The notes beneath the pieces are model-generated. The model had not been told where the DNA came from. It was given only the letters and a program-made list of their open reading frames with translations, and did not search any database. A stretch of 51,941 nt of DNA from Clavulina sp. PMI_390 (Eukaryota > Basidiomycota > Agaricomycetes > Cantharellales > Hydnaceae), in the NCBI GenBank assembly GCA_015039315.1, contig WIDE01000066.1:27627-79567 (forward strand). Reading direction: 5' to 3'. The position numbers were made by a program, and so were the translations under genes. Positions within the stretch are counted from its first letter, which is position 1; each line of letters begins with the position of its first letter. Positions 12,201-22,091 of the stretch are shown in pieces.

Positions 12201-12309
12201 GGGTTTTGCACGAGACTATTCGAAAACGCAAGGCGATGGAACACGCAATACCATTCGAGGGAGTAGGTTGAATATTCATGTCCATTTCTGAGGGCGCATG
12301 CACGTCCAT
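9270..12309 (-). CDS. RLF2: Chromatin assembly factor 1 large subunit (p150/Cac1), multi-exon
   Basis: Largest subunit of the histone H3-H4 chaperone CAF-1, which PCNA brings to new DNA. I read about nine exons and roughly 800 residues. In order: an N-terminal IELKGSKVSFKQKP segment typical of fungal Cac1; a basic KKKEKG/AKAK stretch; a PIP-like segment (VMASFFKASS, near 11150-11175); the conserved core KFLQFHENYRPPYYGTWTK; a long acidic patch (about 10130-10290); GPLIPFVKGPCYEEDMGQCEY; and a C-terminal winged-helix-like domain (LVNELYEAFKGR ... KGAVEGKLAEIAYKEKKTWR). The stop is at 9270. The start at 12309 (MDVHAPSEMDMN) is the first ATG after an in-frame stop in the exon that splices at 12252 to 12171. 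An upstream exon cannot be excluded. The segment around 12010-12080 is open but looks like an 80-nt intron. It is convergent with the myosin gene and divergent from RFC2. Confidence 0.88.
12163..12189. promoter_or_regulatory. Pair of ACGCGT (MCB-type) sites at the 5' end of the CAF-1 gene
   Basis: ACGCGT occurs at 12163-12168 and 12184-12189, 21 bp apart, straddling the intron 1/exon 2 boundary of the CAF-1 gene. In yeasts ACGCGT is the MBF site of G1/S genes such as replication factors. The sites lie inside the transcribed region, about 120-145 bp downstream of the assigned start codon, so a regulatory role is inference only. Confidence 0.3.
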
Positions 12310-12482
12310 GCGATGCGGAATTGCCAGAGCGAGAGGTGTCGTGCGACGACGAGGAGACACAAAGGGACGAATGGGAGAGACGTTGAGGCGACGACGTGAC
12401 ACTTCTGTCACAAACGCGGTCAGGGCGCTTAGACCTTGGACGCGATCTCCTCCAACCTACGCATCTTATAGACCTCACAGGG
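12310..12482. promoter_or_regulatory. Compact divergent promoter, CAF-1 / RFC2
   Basis: Only 173 bp separate the assigned start codons of the CAF-1 large subunit (minus) and RFC2 (plus), so the two S-phase genes must share regulatory DNA. A short inverted repeat, GTGACA...TGTCAC, sits at about 12396-12411. No TATA box was seen. If an upstream CAF-1 exon exists, the shared region would be even shorter. Confidence 0.55.
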
Positions 12483-13918
12483 ATGGCAGCCAACTTCTTC
12501 GCTAAACAGCAGCCTCGGTCAGCAGCGGCTGGAACAGAGAAAGTGAAACTTGAGCCTGCCATACAACCATGGGTTGAGAAATAGTGAATCGTTTGTCTCG
12601 TGTTGATTTCTGCCTCGTGCCAATCGGAGATCCTTATTCCATCTCAGTCGACCCCAGACTATCAATGAAGTGTCTGCTCAGGAGCACACTGTCGCGGTAC
12701 TTAAGAAGGCTCTGACGTCTACGAACGTAAGAATGATGTTCTTTCCGGTCAATCATTGACCAACAATGCGACTCCCTGTTAGTTGCCCCACCTGTTGTTC
12801 TATGGGCCGCCGGGAACTGGGAAAACCTCTACAATCCTCGCACTCGCTCGTCAACTCTTTGGGTAAGTTAATTCCGCCAAATCACGTCTATGCACACTCA
12901 GATGATTATCATAGACCAGAGAACTTCCGATCCAGAGTGCTGGAGCTTAACGCGTCTGATGAGCGAGGTATCTCAATCGTACGAGAAAAGGTCAAAAACT
13001 TTGCACGTCAAACTCCCAAAAGGACACCAGAGGATGGCCAATATCCGTGTCCACCATACAAGATCATCATCCTCGATGAAGCCGATAGCATGACCCAAGA
13101 TGCGCAGGGTGCTTTGCGACGCATCATGGAGAACCATTCCAAAATCACCAGATTCTGCCTCGTATGCAACTACGTCACAAGGTGCTTCCCTCTTTCTTGC
13201 GCTTCTTTTTCATGCTTTTCTCTGATCTCAATGGCCTACTTGTCGTAGAATCATCGAACCCCTCACCTCGCGCTGTTCCAAATTCCGCTTCACCCCACTC
13301 GACGTAGGCTCCACGCGCGCACGCCTCACACACATCGCCCAGACCGAAAACGTCATCATCTCCGAAGAAGCCATCTCCGCACTCATCAGCACATCCGAGG
13401 GCGATCTCCGGCGCAGCATCACATACCTCCAATCTGCCTCTCGTTTGTCCGCCTCTACCAACCCTCCTATGCCCATCACGCCTGCGGACATCCAAGAGAT
13501 TGCGGGTGTCGTGCCGGATGAAGTCGTTAATAGGTTTTTGAATGCGCTGGGCGCTGATATGCCTGAGGAGCCGGATGCGATGGAGGTGGATGGGAAGATC
13601 AAGGCGCGCAAGGTTGTTGGGTTTGATGATGTGCGAGAGGAAGTGCGCGCTGTCGTGAGGGCAGGATATAGCACCGCTCAAGTGTTATCACAGGTGTGTT
13701 CCTACACCAGGACTGTTGCTCTTCATTCCAATAACCCACCCCTTGCTTTGCATGTACAGGTCCATGACGCTATCGTACTTCATCCCATCCTCACGTCTTT
13801 GCAAAAATCGAAATGCGCACAAATCATGGCAGAAGCAGACAAGGCCCTCGTTGACGGCGGTGACGAAGAGCTGCAACTGCTGGAGGTCGCAATGAGGATA
13901 TTCAAGACTCTCCAGTAA
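12483..13918 (+). CDS. RFC2: Replication factor C small subunit (yeast Rfc2 / human RFC4 type), 6 exons
   Basis: AAA+ subunit shared by RFC and the RFC-like clamp loaders that load or unload PCNA. Exons: 12483-12583, 12648-12726, 12783-12862, 12915-13181, 13249-13693, 13760-13918. Phases match throughout and give 376 residues, a normal size. The N-terminus has QPWVEKYRP, the clamp-loader entry motif. Walker A is GPPGTGKT at about residues 68-75. [20 protein letters not shown] matches the Rfc2/human RFC4 branch better than Rfc3-5. Walker B is LDEADS at about 140-145. Sensor 1 is CNYVTR and the SRC arginine-finger motif is [10 protein letters not shown]. The C-terminal collar helices follow. 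It is convergent with CTF18, a partner of Rfc2-5 in an alternative loader, with 169 bp between the stops. Confidence 0.96.
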
Positions 13919-14087
13919 TCCCACACGCTGATGTGTATCTGTCTTGTACTGGGTCCAAGAACCTGTGAAGGGTATATTACATGATGCCAAAATCATATGA
14001 TACAGTGTACAAGATCTATGCAAGCTTGCTGATGTGATGGCGAGGTCAAACAATGAAAGAAGAAAGGAGACAAGAAAAGGAGGAAGA

Positions 14088-17000
14088 TTATAAGAATGTC
14101 GAAACCTTGGTTGGCTTTCGGACAGCACTACTATTCCCTTCGTGATAGCGATAGTTGATCGCGAATGGAATCGCGACTTTCTTTGGCAGGAGATCCAGGC
14201 CAACCACTAGAGCAAAAGACCGAAGTCAGCAGGCGTGCAAGAGCAGAAATATAGTAAAATGTAACGACTAACGTTTCTCGCGATCTGAAGGAGTTACCGT
14301 CGACGCCTTTGGCTGGGGCAGCACAATTGGACGGCCGAAGAAGTCAACGGCAGGCTAGGAGAAGGGAAGACCAACACTTTCAATACCCTCTTTTGCAAAC
14401 AAGCGTACCAGCAGGGAAAAGAGGTATAGCTTACCTTGTCGGCAATATCAATGTGATCATCTTCCTTGCCCTTGTCCTTTCGTGCACCCATTCCCATACG
14501 ACCCATCCCATTGGTACCAACGGATTTCTCCACGACGCGACTCTGCCGCTTAGAGAGCACTTCGTCCACTTCAGACGCAATCATATGCCTCACGGCGTAT
14601 CGCGCAGAGCCCACGTCGTTTGCGCGCTTGCCATCATACACGATGAACGAATCAATGGCGCTATATTACGAGAATCCAGGGAATGTGTGAGTGTGCATTC
14701 GAACGCCAGGGAGAGTTGCAGGGCTCACGGTGTGAGACGGTACAACAGTTGGCCGTCTTCAGTCTTGTCTTGCTCATACTGTAGACCAGTAGACACCATG
14801 ATTTCCACCAGCCTATTCAGCACACCCCTCTCTTCCGCTTTGATGATCTGTTTGTTAACCTAGTAGATGAAGCGCCTCGTCAGGAATACTCCTGAATTCC
14901 TAAACACAATGATGAATGGGTTGAACTCACAGGTCGCATGGGTGGGGAGATAACTCTGTTCAGTATAGGCACGAATTCCGTGCGGAGTACTTCTTTGCCG
15001 AGCATGTATCGATACCCAGCCGACTCAGAGAGCATCGTTTGGTGCTGTGTGTTTCCATCAGGATATAAGATAGCCTTCGTGAGTGCTGCAAAGACTTCTT
15101 CGCCCTCTTTGGCTTTCGTCACGCTCTACAGAAGCAGGAAGCGATTATCAGTATGAGGGTATGGGATTCGAACCAAGAGGCACTTACATCCCAGTAGGCA
15201 GTCGGCCGTTCCACTTTCGCGTTTGAATTTGATGCCATGTGGTGGAAGAGAGGGACAATAGTGTACGGCAGGTATGCTTGGAGCGCGTATTCCTGATCAT
15301 GCCAAGCTGCGCTAGCGAACGAGTCGTACGTGCTCAACCAGTCATTTGCTGCCTCGAAGCGTTTGAGAGTCGTCTCATGAGGGTGCAGAGTCGTGTAATG
15401 CTCAAATGCACCTGTCACAAGCAATAGTCTATGAGCAGGCTTCCTGGAAACTCAATGAAATACTACCTACCGAGCGCAACCCTGTCCACGCCCCCACTAG
15501 TCTCCACAGATCGTGCAAGCCTCGACACATATCGAGCCTCTTCGACATCCGTCAACCCAGCCGCCCTAGCACGCTTCTTCGTCATGGGCGTAAACAAGTC
15601 GGCCCACACTGACTGGACGGACGTGTCGCCCTCCTTGACGCCAACCGTGGCAGTCCGTACAAGCTCCTGCGTAACACCTGACGCTGGGCCCTTCATTTTC
15701 ATAAACTGCCAAGTGCAATGCCTGCATGAGGACGGGAGGGCAGTGGACATAGAAGACAGTGCATAGACGTACCTGGAGTGCGTTGAGACAACTTCGGATA
15801 TCACCCTGGCAAACCTCAGCGAGAGTCGTTAGAGCTCGCGACTCTGTCCGTAATGACTCTTCGTCACAGATATCCTTCAGTCTCTTCGTGAGGACATGAG
15901 TCGACGAGGGGTGTATCCGGACAATCTTGGCACAAAGGCGGAGTTTGGCGAGCGATGGTGCATAACTAGAAGTGCCTTGAGAATCGAGAGGGAAAAATCA
16001 AAAGGAAACGGTAACGCACAGGTCATTACAGACGCAAATAATGGGGCGAAGAAGTGGTCTCCTTGCGTTTTTTGTGCCGTTCGGATCTAAGAGGATGGAT
16101 GAGTATTCAAGGATAGGTGGATGGGACTCGTTGCCGACTGACTTCTTCTCCTAGGAGGATCGATGGTCAAACCAACAAGTTTGTTGATGAAACCCGCATG
16201 GTTTGCACTCTGAAAATGAAGAAGGCTTAGTATTCAAGTAATTAATAGTCGAAGTCTTCTAATGCATACCCCTTCTCCTGTCGCGCCATCGACCTCATCA
16301 ATAACAACCAATACAGGTTTTTGGTTGTTGCCCATAACAGCTTTTCCTGATTCCAGTGCTGGTCGAATACGATCTTCAATGACACTCCCTGATCGCGCAT
16401 CACTGATAATAGAGTGGGTGAGTAACTTAGTCAACTCAGTGAGGGAATCTGTCTACCTGGCGTTGATTTCGAGCACATCATAGCCCGCTTGTTTCGCGAC
16501 GATGTGAGCAAGCGTCGTCTTACCCAGCCCAGGAGGTCCAGAGATGAGGAGTATCTGAGGCAAAATAAGAGTCAGCATGGTTTTGGATAGGCCCCACCTC
16601 TAAAAAACCGGTCGCACCTTCTCCTGGGGTCGTCCCCACTGGTCAACTTTCACATCCTGCTGGGCAGGCGCGACCGGCTCATCGCGCTTGCGTTTTAACT
16701 TAGGCTTCGCCCTGTTGAATACGCACTGGTCCCATTCTTTGACCCACGAAAGTGTCTCCCTGTTGACGCGCTCGTCTCCAGTGAGATCGACGAAGCGTTG
16801 GGGTCGGTAGCGGTCGACCCATAGGTTTTCCTTCTCTGCACTCTTCTTTGGTGCAGAAGCCGCAGGCCTATACTCCTAATGTCAGTACTCAACGCGCACG
16901 AGTCCAATGAAGATTGGCGAACGTGGTAGAGTTTAGGCGATCTGCTGCCTCCCGTGCAAGGTCATCCAGCATTCGATGGAGTGGGACGTCGAGAACGTTT

Positions 17001-17694
17001 CCGAGAGATGGATCGACCGTAGAACTCTAATGATGAATAACGAACACCGGGTTAAAATTTGGAGTGTCAGTGATACTGGCGGAGCTCGTCAATGACACTA
17101 AACTGAACACGTACGGATTGGGTGGAGGATGTGGGTGGTTTTCGTTTCGCAAAGAATACTGTGCGTCCATCAGACGTTTTGCAGCGGACGAGACGCGAAT
17201 CGACGCGTTCCGGAAGGGGAAGTGGTGGCAGAGCTGGGTCACGCGGTGGGATGAGCTGGCTGGGGCGAGGGATCGATTCATCTGCGGGAGACCAAAGATG
17301 TCAGCGCGTCATATCGCACGTGTGTGCAGAAATGGCAATATGGTGGCGTCATATGTTACTCACCATCATCCTGGGTTGATCCAAGCACGCTTTGCGCGTC
17401 TCGCATTGACTGGTCGTCACGATCCTCATGAGACAGTAACCCGTTTGATACGAACGAGAATGGGTTTGGTGACGATTCAAAAGATGGCGCAGCACGTTCT
17501 GGAGATGTCGAGCGCGATGGAATAGAGGAAGGAAAAGATTCTGGAGGAGATAGTTCTAGCTCGTTCAGGAGCCCGTTTGATTCGAATTTGAAGGTAGAGT
17601 CGACATCCATCTCGTCTGAGACGACGTCTTCGGGAGATTTTGTTTCCTTGCGTGGACTTTGAAGGAGGCCATTCGACACAAAACTGAATGACAT
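14088..17694 (-). CDS. CTF18: Chromosome transmission fidelity protein 18 (alternative clamp-loader large subunit), multi-exon
   Basis: Large subunit of the Ctf18-RFC complex, which acts on PCNA at forks in sister-chromatid cohesion and checkpoint signalling. The coding span holds many exons, totalling roughly 950 residues. The start at 17694 gives [12 protein letters not shown] low-complexity acidic N-terminal tail carries three FxFxSNGLL copies. Next comes a segment with [11 protein letters not shown]. The AAA+ core has Walker [17 protein letters not shown] (about 16510-16550), YDVLEINA, and Walker [15 protein letters not shown] (about 16270-16310). The C-terminus reads AVDFFGRPI and ends with [16 protein letters not shown], the conserved Ctf18 tail that binds Dcc1-Ctf8. 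The stop is at 14088-14090. Not every intron was fixed. It is convergent with RFC2. Confidence 0.9.
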
Positions 17695-18562
17695 CGCGAA
17701 AGAGAAAGGGTCGAGGCAAAGTTCGTCGCGTCGTCACAGACTGTGACAGGCCAGTCACGCCAACTCCGGCCTCATCCCGTCAGCCCATGATGCTGATTGC
17801 CCGCCCATCACACAGCTCACCGCTTTTCCATGTCCGAGCCATGGATAATCGTATTCAAAACTGGTATGCGAAATGGCACAATGAGTCTGCTTTTTGGCGC
17901 GTTGGTGGCGAAATGAACAGTTATTAACGAAGGATAATCATAGCTCAAGTCGTGCTCCTTGTTTTCAATGGACGATCTCAGTAAGCTCGATTTTTCGATG
18001 CACCCTCGTAATGTTGTCACCCTGCACCCTATCAACGCACTTGTGAACACTTAACCACAATCATACACGAGGGGATTTTCCATCACACGGTGTTTATCAC
18101 TATTGCCACCAGCTATCATTCAGCCAATACATCCCACACGGGATATGGGCGCTTCGGTTACTCTCGTGCTATGAACCTGAGCGCTCGCTCATCCTCCTGT
18201 CCTGACTCTCAACTACCTTGAGGAAGTTTATGCGTTCTCAGTAGCCTGAAATCGACATACAGCCATCGGCAAACTGATTCTCCTAGGTCTATAAATCCTA
18301 AGTGCTGGCAGGCTCCAGTGCTTGGGCTGACCCATTCCATCTTCCTTCTCTTGTCGCCGGGCGACTCTTTCTCTGCCTCGCAAAGCCCTAGTGGCCCTTT
18401 CTAGCTTTCTAAGGACCTTTTCCAGCAAAAACTCATTCGTTCTTTGTTGTGAGTGTCGGCTACCCTCGCAATGATAGATCCATCCGGCTCAACATCCATG
18501 CTCATCCGGCACATCCGCCTACTTGCTTCTCGCATACGCACAGTCCAAGCTAATTATCTTTA
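17695..18562. promoter_or_regulatory. Divergent intergenic region, CTF18 / membrane-protein gene
   Basis: An 868-bp region between start codons. The part next to CTF18 carries a GTCACAGACTGTGAC inverted repeat at about 17734-17748. No coding exon was recognised. A short frame at 18472-18564 (31 codons) could be an upstream open frame in the leader of the membrane-protein gene. Confidence 0.4.
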
Positions 18563-21207
18563 ATGTCTTCGAGCTTCATTGTGTCTAAGGCGTCTCTGGT
18601 GGTACGTGTGGCTGAGCTGAACATCCTTGGCAAACATCACCTCGGACACTGACACATTTCCCACAATCTTCCACTATCTCATAACCTTCAGTGGTCACGG
18701 TTAGTATATTTCCCTAAATATTCTGCTCTCATAGCGAAGAGAAGGTAATATTGACGCCTTCACGCTCGTTCCAGGTTCACGCTATCAAAAGTCACGATCG
18801 CATACACCATCTTCGCCATTATACACACCATCATCCAAATCTCGCTCCAAACCGATGCCTTCGTTCTCAACAACAGAGCCGATTCGTTCCTCAACGAGAT
18901 TCTGCGTGTGTCTGGCCTGCCTGTCACCAGAGGAGTCGCGCTGATAGAAGGAGACGGAGAATTGGTGTCATGTGGACTACACTCCTGCACACCCATTCTT
19001 TCGTTGAACATCACCTCGAATGCCTCTTTGACGACCAGAGAAGATGTGGCGCTCTCGAGACGCTCCCCTTTCCCACTTGCTGCCATGTTGTTGTCATCTG
19101 TATTTGACGCCACCCAAGTAAGTCTATTTCAGTAAATATTCCTTCGCCCCCTTCATTCTCCATATCCTTGGCGGCTTGCGTGCTTCGTCCAGGGGAGGGC
19201 GGGCGCGTGTCAATGTGGAGCCCGGTCCCTTCATTTCCGCCCGTCCTCTTCTTCTTTCGATCGTTGCTGCAGCAGCATCAGAAATTGATCGTTGTTGATG
19301 TAGGCAGCAACCACTTCCACTCCACGCACCACTACCACCGGCATAACTCACTATCAGTATGCCCGGAATTTACGCGTGGGCCAAGCTCAATTCGACCCGA
19401 CCAGTGGGAATTTGTCCTCTGTTTCTATCACTGGCTTTCTTGGCTCCGAGACGGTGGACATTTCAGCTGCATGTGTGCAGGTGCTAGCATGGCCTATACA
19501 AAGGTGCGTTCCTTCATATTTCATCCAAGACTGTAATCTTATTCGATCACACAGTCTGGAAGCTTCAGGAATGGAAGACGCTGTTCTACTGGCCTTCAAT
19601 GGGTGGGCGTTTGGTCTAGCCCTAATGGCTGTCTACCATCACTGTACGTCGCACTATTAAGGCCACCTCTCAAGAATCTCATGTTTACTTCTCCTGCTTT
19701 CTTTATAGCTATGCCTCACATGTAAGCGTTCATCATCTTGTTGATCTCAATAGTACGATCATATAATGATACCGCATCGCTAGAATGGCTGCTGTCATGA
19801 CACACCTTCTGCTCCCCGCGTCCATCGCCTTCCATATTGGGGCTACACGAGGCTTCCGTGACGAATTCCTACGCATCACCCGAGACGGCGCGTGCGATGG
19901 CATAGATCTCCTGCCCGACTTCTCCACCGAGCTTCAAAAAGTCCAAATTGCCCAACTCGTTCTGGGCATCATTGCCCTCATCGTCAGCTTGTTCCTCTCA
20001 TGGGAGCTCATCAAGCAGTTTGGATGGCAGATGTTCAAGCGTGTTGGGGCAGACCGAGGTGTAAACCGGATGTACAGGCTGGTTCTGGGTTTGTCTGTGG
20101 TGCTGCAGTTGTCTGTGTTCTTTGTCCTCGCTAGTATCGCCATGTGGGTCCAACAGATGACTGTTGGGCCGATCTCGTTCATCGTCGACCAAAAAGTGGG
20201 GTGGCAAATCACCTTCCTAACTCTCGCTATTGTGAGTCTGGCTGTTTAGCCTCCTCCGTTTTCGTTGTTAATGACTTATGCGACGCTATCCTTCATTTTT
20301 ATCCAAATAGCTTCTGGTTCCATGGGCCGCTTGTGGTTGGTTTGGAGTGCGCCGCGAGTCGAGACTATTGGCGAACCTCTTCCTGGCTGGGGATTTGGGG
20401 TTGCTACTGGCATGGTCTGCCATGTTCTTCTCCCCGACATTCCTTCTGCTCTCGAAAACGTGGACATTCTTTGTGGTCATGATGGTCGCGTCTGTGGTCC
20501 TCAACTGTGTCACACTGATACTCATGGTCGCGTGTCGGGTGCACTTCGGAAACAACCCCAAGACCCTATCAAGCTACTGTGCGTATTCTCCTGCAATCTA
20601 ACTCTCTTGGTTGATCCTGACCACTACTGGTGCTGTAATAGTGACGCCTTTCGAAGAAGGCGACGTTGAGAAGCAAAACCCGTCCAACCAATCTGCAAAC
20701 CCAATGGCAGAGGAGAAGATTGACTTTCCAAGGGGCAACGTTCCGACCTACGAAAGCTTCGCCAATCCCACCCCCCGCACCATAGACCCACTCCGTAGCA
20801 GCGCAAATCTCAATGGAGCTCCGCAATTCCCAGCAGAGCACGCGAATATCCGTTCGTTCCCATCAGGGTCTGCGGGTTCTACGTATACTGGGCCATGGTC
20901 GGACTCTACAGATTCACAGCCTGATGTAGGGCTTTCGAGGTGGTCATCTGAGAGTGGCTCGCACCGCTCAGAATCCATGCGCTCCATGAGTACTGGCTCG
21001 CCATCAGACTCCTCGGATCCACGTCGAATCTCTAGATGGTCATCAGACACTCCCTCGAACCCGTCGGCATCTGACCATTCCGCGCGTGCTAGGCCCGAAT
21101 CCGAGTTGGCAGATTCGCGAAGCGACGTCCGGCTTTCTCGATGGTCATCTGACACTCCCTCGAAAACTTCTTCCCTTGGTTCCAAAAGAGCTTGGGTGAT
21201 TGAATAA
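18563..21207 (+). CDS. Multi-pass membrane protein of unknown function, 9 exons including two micro-exons
   Basis: I do not recognise the family. Exons: 18563-18601, 18692-18699 (8 nt), 18775-19117, 19358-19503, 19555-19643, 19709-19721 (13 nt), 19784-20231, 20311-20578, 20642-21207. Every junction keeps phase, giving 639 residues. A first hydrophobic helix (VTIAYTIFAIIHTIIQISL, about residues 21-39) is followed by a Cys-containing, glycosylation-competent loop (NITSN). Six or seven more hydrophobic helices follow up to about residue 450 (for example VAQ-type helix QLVLGIIALIVSLFLSW, and TFFVVMMVASVVLNCVTL). The hydrophilic C-terminal tail of about 185 residues is Ser-rich with SRWSS repeats. 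The layout suggests a receptor- or transporter-like plasma-membrane protein. The start is the ATG that makes the 8-nt exon join in phase; a start in exon 3 is impossible for want of an early ATG. The function is unknown. Confidence 0.72.
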
Positions 21208-22091
21208 TCAGCGAAGCTACCGACATTCCTTCATTTCGAACATTGTGATTACTGTCAGGCGCTGGATGCTAACTGGTAATATATGTAATAATATCAATAT
21301 CAAGGAGAGGCTAGCCTTCCGGCCTTGAACATGCTGTATAATCTGCATTTGATGTATCTTAGTGTATCGCGTGTATCACGTGTGCTTCTCTATATTGCTT
21401 CTCTATATCGATTCATGCCATCTGGACAAGTCTACAAAATACGGGTGTATGTATCGGTTTCTCTCTAGTTTTGCGTTGGGAAGACGGATTCACACTGATG
21501 GGAGCAAAACGGTTTAGTAATTGTACAATTGGTGCAAAAGCTCATCTGATTCGGACGCAACACTCGCGATTACCGCTCTGGTAGAATTTCTTTGCCCAAC
21601 ACGACATTTGCAGGCCCAAGCTTTATGTCTCCAGATTTCTGAGACATGATTGGTGTATATTGGAGTCATATTCATGCGTATACTAAATACAGTTGTATGC
21701 ATCAGCGAAGACACCCAGGGGCAGTGACGCTGACTGCGACAGGAAACAAGATAGATGAGACTCCAAACGCATTATTCCGGCCAGTTCTATGGGACAGAGT
21801 GACCAGAGAGTGAGAGGATATAACGAGATACGAGGGCAATGATATGGAGGTCATTGCGATGAGGGGAAGAGACGAGACGAGGTTCACGAAACAGAGAAGC
21901 GTAGCAAGCGTGGAAAAGACGAATGATGAAAGAATCAAAAGATTGACGAGCCACATTTGGCGTAGATATAAAGCCAAATGAAGGGAAAAAGAAAATGACT
22001 AGGGGATGAAGGACGAGGAATACAGATGAAAGGCTACAATAGTTTTATGAGAGTAAGGAAAAGAGTCCCGCTAGTATGCATGTCGAACGCC
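21208..22091. other. Convergent intergenic region
   Basis: 884 bp between the stop codons of the membrane-protein gene and XPO1. It is AT-richer than its surroundings, with runs such as TATATGTAATAATATCAATATCAA near 21279-21303 that suit 3' UTR and polyadenylation signals. No exon or RNA gene was recognised. Confidence 0.4.

Noticed and set aside
11552..12562. 336-residue frame on minus starting [10 protein letters not shown]
   Set aside because: It is antisense to RFC2 exon 1 and runs through CAF-1 introns. Only the stretches VSFKQKPIDW and FGEFLESQTS in it are CAF-1 exons.
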